Assembly: GCF_000013665.1 (NCBI RefSeq)
Contig: NC_007912.1
Location: 4,773,684-4,837,683, forward strand
Source: Saccharophagus degradans 2-40
GTDB taxonomy: Bacteria; Pseudomonadota; Gammaproteobacteria; Pseudomonadales; Cellvibrionaceae
Length of the DNA: 64,000 nucleotides
Direction: 5' to 3'
Shown in pieces: positions 26,038 to 35,277 of the stretch (position 1 is its first letter; each line of letters begins with the position of its first letter). The notes under the pieces are model-generated. The model was not told the DNA's origin. It saw only the letters and a program-made list of their open reading frames with translations, and searched no databases. The position numbers were made by a program, and so were the translations under genes.

Positions 26038-27504
26038 ATGCTCGACACAATCGGCGCAAGCGCCACACGTATTTTATTTGTAGATGATGAACCCTCTATT
26101 CTTAAAAGCCTGCGCCGCGTTACCCGAAGCATGAGTGCTGAGTGTATTTTTGTAGATAACGGCCGCGATGCCCTCGCATTAATGCGTGAAAACCCATTCG
26201 ATGTGGTGGTATCCGATATGCGCATGCCCGAAATGGACGGCGCCACATTGTTAGCAGAAATTGCTCGCGATTACCCCGAAACCATGCGGCTGGTGTTATC
26301 TGGTTTTGCCGAGGATGATTTGATACTGGCGGCCATCAACGAAGGCCGCGTGTGGGGATTTATTCATAAACCTTGGGACGACCACCAACTAATTGTTACC
26401 CTGCAGCACGCCGTCACTACCCAACAAATGATGGTAGAACGGGCGCTACTGCGCAGAACGGTAGAACGCTACACCAGCGAGCTAAAAGAGAGCTTTGTAA
26501 GTTTTGTGGGTGGCTCGCTGCCAATGCAGGCGGTATACAATCAAATTGAGCGCGCCGCCCCCAGTAATGCTTCGGTATTTATTACCGGCCCAAGCGGCAC
26601 AGGTAAAGAACTCGCCGCCGAAGCGATTCACAAACTAAGTGAACGCAAAAACGGGCCGTTTATTGCCTTGAATTGCGCAGCTATTCCCACTGAGCTGATG
26701 GAATCTGAAATATTCGGTCACGTTAAAGGCGCCTTTACAGGAGCGGTAAGCGCACGTGACGGCGCAGCCACCCAAGCGCACAACGGCACGCTATTTCTAG
26801 ATGAAATAGGCGAAATGGACATTTCTCTACAGGCCAAACTACTGCGCTTTATTCAAACCGGAAGTTTTCAAAAGGTGGGTGGAACCAAGCAAGAGAATGT
26901 GAATATACGCTTCGTTTGCGCCACCAACCGCGCGCCCTTAGACGCCATAGCCAATGGCACTTTGCGCGAAGACTTATACTACCGCCTCAATGTAGTGGCA
27001 CTGCACCTGCCCCCGTTAAACCAGCGCGAAAACGACCCTATTTTACTTGCCAATACATTTTTACAGCGCTTCGCCGCACAAGAGCGCAAAGAACTTGTTG
27101 GCTTTAGCAGTGAAGCTTCTAGTTTAATACTGGGGTACGACTGGCCAGGTAACGTAAGACAACTGCAAAACTGTATTCACAATGTGGTGGTAATGAGCGC
27201 AGGCCCCCTTATTACCCCCAACGATATCGCTATAGCCCTGCAGCTAGACCCACAACAGGTAGCGACAATTATTAGCAATAAAGCTCTAACCAAACCGTTT
27301 ACGCCTAGCGCCGCGCCCATAGCCCCCAATGCCAGCAAACCCAATGCGGATGAACTGCAACCCTTAAGCAAAATAGAGAAGAACTACATAGAGCTGGCCA
27401 TTGAAGTGTGCCACGGCAATGTAGTTAAAGCCGCATCGGCACTTGGGGTAAGCCCTTCTACGCTATACCGCAAAATACAAAGTTGGGAAGCCAAAGCAAG
27501 TTAA
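26038..27504 (+). CDS. Sigma-54-dependent response regulator (NtrC family)
   Basis: 488 residues from the ATG at 26038, chosen because AGGGGAAGG stands just before it; an ATG at 26014 would put codons over the opposite-strand promoter. Receiver domain ~10-125 with phospho-acceptor Asp60 (VSDMRMPEMDG). AAA+ domain ~155-385: Walker A GPSGTGKE (184-191), sigma-54-contacting GAFTGA (231-236), Walker B TLFLDEIGEM (251-260). C-terminal Fis-type helix-turn-helix (VVKAASALGVSPSTLYRKIQ). All parts needed to activate sigma-54 promoters are intact. It sits in the middle of the exopolysaccharide locus with no kinase adjacent; the nearest kinase is the H-NOX-linked one at 30009-30935. Confidence 0.92.
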   Translation: MLDTIGASATRILFVDDEPSILKSLRRVTRSMSAECIFVDNGRDALALMRENPFDVVVSDMRMPEMDGATLLAEIARDYPETMRLVLSGFAEDDLILAAINEGRVWGFIHKPWDDHQLIVTLQHAVTTQQMMVERALLRRTVERYTSELKESFVSFVGGSLPMQAVYNQIERAAPSNASVFITGPSGTGKELAAEAIHKLSERKNGPFIALNCAAIPTELMESEIFGHVKGAFTGAVSARDGAATQAHNGTLFLDEIGEMDISLQAKLLRFIQTGSFQKVGGTKQENVNIRFVCATNRAPLDAIANGTLREDLYYRLNVVALHLPPLNQRENDPILLANTFLQRFAAQERKELVGFSSEASSLILGYDWPGNVRQLQNCIHNVVVMSAGPLITPNDIAIALQLDPQQVATIISNKALTKPFTPSAAPIAPNASKPNADELQPLSKIEKNYIELAIEVCHGNVVKAASALGVSPSTLYRKIQSWEAKAS

Positions 27505-27509
27505 CCGCT

Positions 27510-27550
27510 TTGCAATTTGCGAATGTGTGCTCAGCACTTTGCAAATTGCA
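27510..27550 (+). promoter_or_regulatory. Inverted enhancer site upstream of the wzx-like promoter
   Basis: Perfect 10-bp arms TGCAATTTGC (27511-27520) and GCAAATTGCA (27541-27550), with an inner GTGC-tca-GCAC. The centre lies about 99 bp upstream of the -24 GG. Best-formed copy of the shared motif; it could also act as a stem-loop just after the activator stop. Confidence 0.6.
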
Positions 27551-27626
27551 TCTCGCCTTTGCGTTTTCTTTTTCGTTTTGAATCTATTATCGGCTTGAAC
27601 ATAGCGCGTCATGCATCTTGTGCCTG

Positions 27627-27643
27627 TAGGCACGGCTTTTGCT
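27627..27643 (+). promoter_or_regulatory. Sigma-54 promoter of the wzx-like operon
   Basis: TAGGCACGGCTTTTGCT: exact GG-N10-GC and 13 of 14 consensus positions, the best match in the locus. Start predicted near 27653, about 36 bases before the gene. Confidence 0.8.
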
Positions 27644-27688
27644 CTTACCCTGTAAAGCATTACCTTACAGCAACGAGAGACAAGCTCC

Positions 27689-28951
27689 ATGTGGAAAAAA
27701 TTACACCACCTTCGCCGCGACCGGTTGTTTAGCAACACCGGCTGGATGCTTCTCTCTGAGGCAATAGCCAAGGTTAGTCGCCTGCTTACAGTAGTGATTA
27801 TGGCCGCTCTGCTAACGCCATTGGAGTTCGGTATTGCATCGTTGGCGCTCGCTTGCCACGAATTAATACGTGTTTTTAGTCGCGCTGGCGCCGGGGCACG
27901 CGTTGTGCAGTGTGATGCGAATCAACTACCCGTCACCGCGGCTAACGCATCACTACTGCAATGGCTTGTGTGCCTTGGCCTAACGGCTGCACAAATAGCA
28001 GCAGCTAATTACATCGCTCAATTTTATAGCAACCCTGCGCTTGCGCCGCTGCTTACACTCATGGCACTTACCTACCTTTGCTACCCCATAGTTGCAGTAA
28101 AAGTATTTATGCTGCAGCGGCAAAACAATATGCAATATTTCGGCTTAGCTTGCGCCATTTGCTTATCGGTAGACAACATAGCAACCATTATTTTTCTGTT
28201 GCTCGATATGGGCGTAATGGCGGTAGCCTACGCAAAATTACTGTGTGCTGTTGCATGGGTAGTTATTTTTAGTCGCGTTAAATTAAAGTCTTATGCACCT
28301 AGCTTTCAATTAACGGTATTTAAAGCTTTAGTAAAGCTTACTATACATATTTTTATTGCCGATGCGTTACGTGTGCTGCGCTCGCAAGCAGATATATTAA
28401 TAGCGGCGCGCTTACTACCCGCGGAATTATTTGGTTTATACAGCTTCGCCAAAAACGCTGGCGTAGGCCTAAGCCAGTCGATAGTAACGGCCTATGTAAG
28501 CGGGCTTTACCCATTTTTATGTGAACGGTTTCGCGCGCGCGAAGTCGGGCAAGCTAGAAAAAAGGCGTTTACCTATGGCGCAGCCATTAGTGTTTTATTT
28601 ATTGCGCAATCAATAGTCGCACCATTTTACGTATCGCTTTTTTTCGCCGAGCAATGGCAATCTGCAGCGGTTATCGTTTCTATTTTATGTTTGGCCGGTA
28701 TACCCGCTATTTTTACCGACACTTACGCAATGTTACTGCGCGCCGCCAACCAAACGTTTAACGAAGTGGTGCTTATTTTTTATTGTGTTGCTTGCTTAGC
28801 CATATCCATATGGGCACTGCAACCGCAAAACGCGCTTGCTTTAGCTTCAGCCAGTTTACTGGGCGGGGCCTTTTGGTGCCTACCTCTACTATTTTCATTT
28901 ATACAAACCAAATTTAGCTCTGGTGTGTTTCTTAAAAAGGTACAACTATGA
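27689..28951 (+). CDS. Wzx-like polysaccharide flippase
   Basis: 420 residues with about twelve membrane spans. The start SNTGWMLLSEAIAKVSRLLTVVIMAALLTPLEFGIASLA is typical of the polysaccharide transport/MOP superfamily, as is LLPAELFGLYSFAKNAGVGLSQSI in the middle. It flips the lipid-linked repeat unit to the periplasmic face for polymerisation by the ligase/polymerase-like protein at 17818. Overlaps the next gene by four bases (ATGA). Confidence 0.85.
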   Translation: MWKKLHHLRRDRLFSNTGWMLLSEAIAKVSRLLTVVIMAALLTPLEFGIASLALACHELIRVFSRAGAGARVVQCDANQLPVTAANASLLQWLVCLGLTAAQIAAANYIAQFYSNPALAPLLTLMALTYLCYPIVAVKVFMLQRQNNMQYFGLACAICLSVDNIATIIFLLLDMGVMAVAYAKLLCAVAWVVIFSRVKLKSYAPSFQLTVFKALVKLTIHIFIADALRVLRSQADILIAARLLPAELFGLYSFAKNAGVGLSQSIVTAYVSGLYPFLCERFRAREVGQARKKAFTYGAAISVLFIAQSIVAPFYVSLFFAEQWQSAAVIVSILCLAGIPAIFTDTYAMLLRAANQTFNEVVLIFYCVACLAISIWALQPQNALALASASLLGGAFWCLPLLFSFIQTKFSSGVFLKKVQL

Positions 28952-29973
28952 ATAACACAATTAACAAGCCTATATTTTCAGTGGTTATGCCTATGTATAA
29001 CGTTGCAAAGTATGTGGCAACGGCCATTGAATCGGTACTTGCGCAAACCTATGGTCAATTTGAGTTAATTTGCGTAGATGATGGCTGCACCGATAATACG
29101 TTAGATATCGTTAGCACCTATAAAGATCCCCGTATACGTGTTATACGTCAAAAAAATATGGGGCTTTCTGCGGCGCGCAATACCGGCATCAGCCATGCTC
29201 GCGGTTTATATGTAGCGCTACTCGATTCCGACGATTACTGGGCTCCCACTAAGTTACAAATGCATTTAAGCCATTTTAGAAACAACCCAAAACTTGGCGT
29301 AAGCTATAGCGCATCGCAATTTATTGATGAAGAGGGCAGCCTGCTAGGCATTGGCCAGTACCCCAAGTTAAAAAATATTCACGCACAAGATATATTTTGC
29401 AGAAACCCAATAGGTAATGGCTCTGCTGCGGTACTAAGAAAAAGTATGCTCTTGCAAATGGGCAAGCACGTATACAACAACGGTGAAGTGCGCCTCACTT
29501 ATTTTGACGAGCGCTTAAGGCAATCGGAAGATGTGGAGTTTTGGTTAAGAGCGGCACTAACAAGCGATTGGCAGTTTATGGGTATTGGCGAAGGGTTAAC
29601 CTTCTATCGCGTTAACGCCAGTGGCTTATCGGCTAACTTAACCAATCAATACCAAGCTTGGCGAGTATCTGTAAAAAACAACTACCATTTAAACCCAGCA
29701 TTTTTTGATACATGGTATTCAATGGCCTCTGCATATCAAAAACGCTATTTAGCAAGACGAGCCGTGCAATCTCGCAACAGCTTCGCTGCATTAAAGTTTT
29801 CGGTTGGCGCTATACTCACCAACTGGCGAATAGTACGCGACGAACCCTCTCGCACCTTAGCAACCTTGGGCGCTGCGCTACTTTCTATTTTACCTAGTAG
29901 TATTTACAACCCGCTAGAACAATGCGTAATGCAGCTCACTAAAGCTGTGCAACAACGTAGCCTCCCGATTTAG
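28948..29973 (+). CDS. Glycosyltransferase family 2
   Basis: 341 residues. GT-A motifs FSVVMPMYNVAKYVATAIESVLAQ, LICVDDGCTDNTLDIV, LSAARNTGISHARG and the metal-binding YVALLDSDDYWAPTKL (~89-104); EDVEFWLRA later. Co-translated with the flippase. A C-terminal extension of ~100 residues has a hydrophobic stretch (TLATLGAALLSILPSSIY). Adds a sugar to the repeat unit; specificity unknown. Confidence 0.88.
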   Translation: MNNTINKPIFSVVMPMYNVAKYVATAIESVLAQTYGQFELICVDDGCTDNTLDIVSTYKDPRIRVIRQKNMGLSAARNTGISHARGLYVALLDSDDYWAPTKLQMHLSHFRNNPKLGVSYSASQFIDEEGSLLGIGQYPKLKNIHAQDIFCRNPIGNGSAAVLRKSMLLQMGKHVYNNGEVRLTYFDERLRQSEDVEFWLRAALTSDWQFMGIGEGLTFYRVNASGLSANLTNQYQAWRVSVKNNYHLNPAFFDTWYSMASAYQKRYLARRAVQSRNSFAALKFSVGAILTNWRIVRDEPSRTLATLGAALLSILPSSIYNPLEQCVMQLTKAVQQRSLPI

Positions 29974-30008
29974 GGGGCTATGTTTAGAGGGGTATGCTTA
30001 ATAGTTTT

Positions 30009-30935
30009 TCAAGTATTAACAGGTAGCGTAATAGTAAATGTTGTACCCTTTCCCTCGATACTATCTACATGAATATACCCACCAAGATTTTTGACAATGC
30101 CATGAGAGATAGAAAGCCCTAACCCTGTCCCTTTACCCACTTCTTTAGTGGTGAAAAACGGATCAAATATTTTCAGTGCTAACTTAGGGTCCATTCCTTT
30201 GCCCGTATCGGATACGGTAATTTTTATGGAATTATTTTCTAAGGCTGTGTTTATGTTTATTTTTCCAGTTTCAGAAATTGCATGAGAGGCATTAACCACA
30301 AGGTTGAGGATAACTTGAGAAAACTCACCAGAACTACCCATTATCTCTGGCACATCGCCGTAATGAGTTATTAACTCCGCTTTGTATTTAATTTCGCTGG
30401 ATACCAGCTTTAGCGTATTCTGAATACACTCATTAACAGAAAAGCATCTATCACCGTCTGTGTCTGGCCTAGAAAAATCTTTTAAGCTTTTAACTATTCC
30501 GGTAATTTTTTCTAAGCCAAATAAAGAATCTTCTATAACCTCCTGCATATCAGTTAGTATAAATTCTATATCATTTTTTTCTACTATATGAGTTATATCT
30601 TCATAGTTGATTACTGGCTTTTCTCGCAAATCAGCTAATTGAGAAAAACAGGTTGCAAGCGCACAGCGTACGGCGTTTAGTGAGTTTATATTGCTTTTAA
30701 TATACGCGGCGGGGTTATTTATTTCGTGTGCTACGCCGGCCGATAGTTGGCCTATAGATGCTAATTTTTCTTGATGGAGAAGTTGTTCTTTTTGTTTTTT
30801 TAAACGGTTGTACGCCGCCGACAATGTCTGGCTAGCTTCGTATAGCTCTCTGGATTTGTCTTCGAGAAGCTTATCGGCTGCATGTCGCGCTTTCTTCTGC
30901 CGTTCGTAGGCAGCTCGGTAATCAATTTCACTCAT
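30009..30935 (-). CDS. hnoK: Soluble histidine kinase of the H-NOX module (HnoK type)
   Basis: 308 residues without membrane spans. N-terminal coiled coil (~8-55), then HisKA with His70 in [21 protein letters not shown], and a complete ATPase domain ([33 protein letters not shown]). It overlaps the end of the H-NOX gene by four bases. In known H-NOX/HnoK pairs the NO-bound sensor inhibits kinase autophosphorylation, and the kinase feeds regulators of cyclic-di-GMP and biofilm. The likely local target is the regulator at 31486-32805, and possibly the sigma-54 regulator at 26038. Symbol assigned by context. Confidence 0.82.
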   Translation of the reverse strand: MSEIDYRAAYERQKKARHAADKLLEDKSRELYEASQTLSAAYNRLKKQKEQLLHQEKLASIGQLSAGVAHEINNPAAYIKSNINSLNAVRCALATCFSQLADLREKPVINYEDITHIVEKNDIEFILTDMQEVIEDSLFGLEKITGIVKSLKDFSRPDTDGDRCFSVNECIQNTLKLVSSEIKYKAELITHYGDVPEIMGSSGEFSQVILNLVVNASHAISETGKININTALENNSIKITVSDTGKGMDPKLALKIFDPFFTTKEVGKGTGLGLSISHGIVKNLGGYIHVDSIEGKGTTFTITLPVNT

Positions 30936-31474
30936 ATAATTTTAACGTCTATTAAACATTCATCAGCCCCCTGATGCACGCACTGACACTGACTTACAGA
31001 AACATCTGCTTTGTAGTGCTCAGCCGCGCCGATTATTAAACCCTCGGCCAATACGCATAATTTTCTCGGGGAGTAGTAACGCATTTGTAAATGCGAATCG
31101 GATAATTTAGTACAATTAATGGTGGGAAGCGACGCATTGCTATAAAGCTTATCCACCTCTTTGTGAATAACCCCGTGAATGCTCGATAGCAGATCAAATA
31201 TATTGGTGTGCAAATCACAAAAAATTGGGAACTTACTATTCAACTGATGAAATAAATAGGTACCAAAACTTCGCACCAACTCATTCACCGGCACCCCGGT
31301 TAGCTCCGATAACGCAACAACCAGCCCTACTACCTCGGCGTCGTCGTAGCTCTCTGCCGAAATGTATATGCCCTCGGAATCAGGCTTCACTTTTGCGAGA
31401 ACCTGATCCCATACGGCCATAGAAAAGACTTCCTCGACCATATCATTTAGGGCTATTAGCACCGCACCTTTCAT
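30932..31474 (-). CDS. hnoX: H-NOX nitric-oxide-binding haem sensor
   Basis: About 180 residues from the ATG at 31474, giving the family-typical MKG start; a GTG nine bases earlier is less likely. The proximal haem His is His104 in IHGVIHKEVDKLY. The haem-propionate clamp Y-x-S-x-R is YYSPR, and LCVLAEGLIIGAAEHY follows. C-terminal Cys residues (QCQCVHQGADEC) match the zinc-site cysteines of kinase-linked H-NOX proteins. A cytoplasmic sensor of NO acting on the kinase encoded next. Confidence 0.9.
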   Translation of the reverse strand: MKGAVLIALNDMVEEVFSMAVWDQVLAKVKPDSEGIYISAESYDDAEVVGLVVALSELTGVPVNELVRSFGTYLFHQLNSKFPIFCDLHTNIFDLLSSIHGVIHKEVDKLYSNASLPTINCTKLSDSHLQMRYYSPRKLCVLAEGLIIGAAEHYKADVSVSQCQCVHQGADECLIDVKII

Positions 31475-31485
31475 GGGTAACACCG

Positions 31486-32805
31486 TTAGCTTGTATTAAC
31501 AATATTCACTATTAACTTTGTTTTAGCAAAGCGTTCATAGAGTTCAATTTTGTTAATTTGATTTTGATTCAGTTTTACCCCTGCAGGCAGCAGTAAAACC
31601 TTATTGTGGGTGCGTATGTCATTAGCCAGAATCATACCTGGCTGCAACTCATGCACCTCTGAGGCAAGTATAGTAGAAATATAGTTGAGTGCTGCATCAT
31701 CTACTTGCTCAAAAAAATGTTTCACCACGGCTATGTCGTAATGCCATGCAATGCGAGATTCGATATATTTACGCGCCATTGCATGGCCCTCTACCCCAGA
31801 GCACATACGCCCGCGATGCAGCTGAACATAATCGCTTACTACCCCCAAAATTCTTGCCGGCATTGGGATTTGCTCCGCCTTCAGTTTGTTGGGGAAGCCT
31901 GTGCCATTTAAACGCTCTTTATGAGTAGCAATAATTGAAGCAACCGGCGCCAAAGCAGGCATCCCATTGAGGATTTCCTCACTAATTGCTACTTGAGCCT
32001 TATATTGCTCGGAATGCTCATTTTCCTGTTCGTTCGCATCCTCTATCATCTCCCTCTCGCCTAACACCAAGTAGCCAATATTATGTAATGCAGCTGCGAT
32101 ATATAAATTTTCTAGCTCAAGCGCCGATAAACCTATGGCCCGACCTACCGCTGTTGCGCTTTCGGCTATAAAGGCACCGTAAGACCGCCCCTTACCACTT
32201 AACCCTAATAATTTAAGCACCGCGTGAGTTAGTTCATGCACGCGCATTTGTGCATGGTTGCGCTCCATTTCCAGTAGGGTTAATGCTTGATTCACCTCCA
32301 TCGACTTTTCGTTCACTTGGCTATTTAAACTTAACGCCAACCGCCCAAGCTTTTTATTTTGAGACTTTTTTACTAGCTCTAAACGACGACGTTCTTTTTC
32401 ACCCTCCTGAATATCCACTGTTTTTTGTAGCACATCCAGTAACGCCTCATCCTCCCAGGGCTTAGATATATAATTAGATATTTTTGCCTCATTGATGGCC
32501 GATTGAAGCGACTGTAAATCGCTATAGCCGGTAATAAGAATACGCTGTGCCTGTGGGTGGTTATCTCGCACATAAGATAAAAACTGCGCGCCATTCATGT
32601 TTGGCATACGCATATCTGAAACCACAATATCGACATTATTTTGGCTAAGTATTTGTATACCCTGCTGCGCAGACTCTGCACAATACACTGTCCAGTTTTT
32701 GCCACGCACTAAACGTTTAAACGCTTTCAATATTGGCAATTCATCATCTACAAATAGTAGTGTTACACTACTGCAGTCATTAGGTGCCATCGCTTGCTTT
32801 GCCAT
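31486..32805 (-). CDS. hnoD: Response regulator with degenerate HD-GYP domain (HnoD-like)
   Basis: 439 residues. Receiver ~10-130 with VSDMRMPNMNG; coiled-coil linker ~145-195; then an HD-GYP-like domain in which catalytic motifs are altered: LHNIGYL instead of LHDIG, and HKERLNGTGFP instead of HHE..DG.GYP. It probably cannot cleave cyclic-di-GMP. H-NOX operons of Shewanella encode such a protein, HnoD, which modulates the phosphodiesterase partner; that partner is missing here unless the REC-EAL protein at 38909 serves. It lies 12 bases before the H-NOX ATG. Confidence 0.8.
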   Translation of the reverse strand: MAKQAMAPNDCSSVTLLFVDDELPILKAFKRLVRGKNWTVYCAESAQQGIQILSQNNVDIVVSDMRMPNMNGAQFLSYVRDNHPQAQRILITGYSDLQSLQSAINEAKISNYISKPWEDEALLDVLQKTVDIQEGEKERRRLELVKKSQNKKLGRLALSLNSQVNEKSMEVNQALTLLEMERNHAQMRVHELTHAVLKLLGLSGKGRSYGAFIAESATAVGRAIGLSALELENLYIAAALHNIGYLVLGEREMIEDANEQENEHSEQYKAQVAISEEILNGMPALAPVASIIATHKERLNGTGFPNKLKAEQIPMPARILGVVSDYVQLHRGRMCSGVEGHAMARKYIESRIAWHYDIAVVKHFFEQVDDAALNYISTILASEVHELQPGMILANDIRTHNKVLLLPAGVKLNQNQINKIELYERFAKTKLIVNIVNTS

Positions 32806-32831
32806 AGTCTGTCTCCATTTTAATGTTGATA

Positions 32832-33443
32832 TTAACGAAAACTGTAGCTAACGCTTACTTCGTTATTTTCTGCAATATCTAACATCACTTTATTTTCAAC
32901 GCCCACGGCATTCAGCTCTAACACTATTTTTTGTACATGTAGCGGTACTTCTATGTTGCTATTAAAGTGTCCCATAGAATCTGTTTTACCAATAAATAGC
33001 AACTGCGCGTCTGCTAGCGCCGCGTCGTCCCATTGATTAATATATTTATTAATGGATTTTATTTTAATTAGCTTATTTGCCAGTACATTTCCGGCGGAAT
33101 CTACCGCATCGACCCTTAACGCTAGGCGTTTAAAATCGTCGAAATTAAAGCTCTCGGCAACATATAGTTGCGTTGAATTTTCGGCGGCCGCCGCTAAACG
33201 TGTTTCATCTGGGGTAAAGCTTGCATTGGTGGTGGTTAATGCTGAAGTTTGAGAAGCAGGCGCTGGCACTGCTTCACCACTCTCGCTGGCACCCTCACTC
33301 GGCAGCACGCTGCCTGAGCTAGAGCTAGCATTTAGGTTTGCACTAGAACTTGCTGAACCACCTCCGCCACCACATGCAACCAATGTTAAACACAACGCCA
33401 GTAAAGGTACTGGTATTTTTAGCTTTGAATTACTATTTATCAT
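32832..33443 (-). CDS. Lipoprotein, Ser-rich, unknown function
   Basis: 203 residues. Signal peptide with lipobox LVAC directly followed by GGGGG, then a Ser/Ala/Pro-rich linker (~30-70) and a beta-rich C-terminal domain (LYVAESFNFDDFKRLALRVDAVDSAGNVLANKLIKIKSI ... HFNSNIEVPLHVQKIVLELNAVG). Strong ribosome site AAAGGAAA. It lies between the LruC gene (61 bases) and the H-NOX regulator (26 bases), all on the same strand. Probably a surface lipoprotein partnered with the LruC protein. Confidence 0.72.
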   Translation of the reverse strand: MINSNSKLKIPVPLLALCLTLVACGGGGGSASSSANLNASSSSGSVLPSEGASESGEAVPAPASQTSALTTTNASFTPDETRLAAAAENSTQLYVAESFNFDDFKRLALRVDAVDSAGNVLANKLIKIKSINKYINQWDDAALADAQLLFIGKTDSMGHFNSNIEVPLHVQKIVLELNAVGVENKVMLDIAENNEVSVSYSFR

Positions 33444-33504
33444 CTTGCTTTCCTTTATGTTTTAAATACGTATCTAAATGTATATATGTTTTTCTGTTAT
33501 CTAT

Positions 33505-35154
33505 TTATTGTTCGGGTACGAATGCGTTGTCGTCTCGGCAAAAATAGTGTGAAGTGCGATCACTAGATTGATACCAATTAGTTGCTTCTGCGCCAGAGCT
33601 TTCCACCCATTGTTCGTAGGCTGGATACGCCCAAACCACATCAATATATTCACTTGGATAACACCAGTTAGTGTGAATTTTTAGCGCCCACGGTAGATTT
33701 GCTTCATTTTTAAAATATCTACCCGTTTGCGGATCGGAAGTATCGGCTTTGCGGCCAAACTGAGTTTGGTCAAATAGATCTGTGGGTGGGTAATTAGCAA
33801 AGTGAACTTCTCTACCGCGATAATCAGTGCGGTATATAAAAAAGTCCAAGGCCGAATGATTAAGCGCGCTGGGTGCATACGAAAATGTCACATCTAAGCT
33901 ATAGGGAACTGGGTCGTGCGTTGCGCAATCGCGTTTGGTATTGAAGTGCGAGCAAGCACCTTGTTCACCGGTTTGTGTATGCACATGCGAATTCGACCAC
34001 AGGCTTATCACAGCATCGGTTTGATACTGCTCTGGCATTTTTTCATAGCGTTCGCCGTTTATCGTTACTTCTGCATTCGCGATTATATCCGGCGCTAAAC
34101 CCATCAAACGCAACGCGAAGCCACTACTTATACTGGCACCACGCGCATCAATAAAACCCGATACTTTAAAACCACTAATATTCCCGTTAGCATCAAACAT
34201 GGTTTGAAGTTGTTCGCGCACAACTAAATCGTTCATGTCGTAATCACCAACCTCGGGCCAATTATCTTCGTAGGCGAGGGTTACCCAATCTTGGTTACTT
34301 GGGTAGTAAGCGCTAAACGCGCGGGTGTAGTTGTTAGGGAATTCGTCTTCTTCATCGATAACACCATCACCATCGCTATCGTTTGCCTGAGGAATAACCG
34401 TGAGCGATGTTTTTTCTATTGCAGTACCTGGGGTTGCTTTTACAGAAAATACGGCATCGTTAAAGTCGTTATCGCCCCAGCTGCGCGGTAAATCCTCAAA
34501 GCCGATAATCACTTCTTCAACATGGTCGTCATATAACAACACGTTGTGTTGTTTCAGGCCTTCTGGGTCTGGGTTTAGGTGGGTTAAAGAATAATAAAAA
34601 GGGCTTGCGGTGGGTTTAACACCTGTGTCGTACCAAAAGCCATTGGCGGCAATAAAAAAGCCGATACTTGTACCAGCGGTAAAAGAACCAATACTTACTC
34701 GGTGACCATTAGTTAAATGGGGGTAGGATAAATTGGGGAAAACAATAGTTTCTCGCACATCGTGTATCGAAGCTGGTGGATTCGCCGCATCATAGGTGAA
34801 ATAGCCAAAGGAGTTTTTGTAGCCAGCGCCCTCGTGAATAAACGTGATATACACTTCACCGTCTTCCACCAGTGTAATATTCGCGCCAGCATCACCCGTT
34901 AAAAAAGCTTCGTTGACCCTCGCCTCTGGCAGCGCATTGGCAATGCGATCAAAAAACGCCGCGTCGTACTGACCGCGCGCGTAAGTAAGGTTGTCAGGCT
35001 TGCCGGTGTTTTGGTTGTAGCCGCCAGGCCAAGCCTCGCCCGAATTAAAGTGCCACTGGTATTGGCCGTCTATTATTTCGACTGCTTTTACGCTTTGATT
35101 GATAAACACACAGCCCGATGCGAATAACAGCGCTTTTAATTCTTTACTTAACAT
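33505..35154 (-). CDS. Secreted LruC-domain protein
   Basis: 549 residues with a signal peptide (MLSKELKALLFASGCVFINQSVKA). Two DUF4114-like segments contain acidic metal-site patterns (FEDLPRSWGDNDFNDAVFSV); a DSDGDGVIDEEDEFP loop looks like a calcium/thrombospondin type-3 repeat; then the LruC domain DWVTLAYEDNWPEVGDYDMNDLVVRE. Cys in the C-terminal part could form disulphides. Such proteins are exported and bind calcium; a biofilm-matrix role is inferred from the neighbouring exopolysaccharide genes. First gene of a five-gene same-strand run that ends in the H-NOX kinase. Confidence 0.85.
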   Translation of the reverse strand: MLSKELKALLFASGCVFINQSVKAVEIIDGQYQWHFNSGEAWPGGYNQNTGKPDNLTYARGQYDAAFFDRIANALPEARVNEAFLTGDAGANITLVEDGEVYITFIHEGAGYKNSFGYFTYDAANPPASIHDVRETIVFPNLSYPHLTNGHRVSIGSFTAGTSIGFFIAANGFWYDTGVKPTASPFYYSLTHLNPDPEGLKQHNVLLYDDHVEEVIIGFEDLPRSWGDNDFNDAVFSVKATPGTAIEKTSLTVIPQANDSDGDGVIDEEDEFPNNYTRAFSAYYPSNQDWVTLAYEDNWPEVGDYDMNDLVVREQLQTMFDANGNISGFKVSGFIDARGASISSGFALRLMGLAPDIIANAEVTINGERYEKMPEQYQTDAVISLWSNSHVHTQTGEQGACSHFNTKRDCATHDPVPYSLDVTFSYAPSALNHSALDFFIYRTDYRGREVHFANYPPTDLFDQTQFGRKADTSDPQTGRYFKNEANLPWALKIHTNWCYPSEYIDVVWAYPAYEQWVESSGAEATNWYQSSDRTSHYFCRDDNAFVPEQ

Positions 35155-35201
35155 GATGTAACCCTGATGCAGTGATTGAATAGATTTGTTTCCAACACTG
35201 T

Positions 35202-35218
35202 TACCAGATTCATGCCAA
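35202..35218 (-). promoter_or_regulatory. Sigma-54-like promoter of the LruC gene (variant -12)
   Basis: Minus strand TTGGCATGAATCTGGTA: -24 half TTGGCAT is excellent, but the -12 reads GT instead of GC at the N10 spacing. Leader would be about 38 bases. Confidence 0.4.
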
Positions 35219-35277
35219 TTTATTTTTTATATAAATATCAATAGGTTAGATAGATAAATCACTTTCGCGACCTATAA

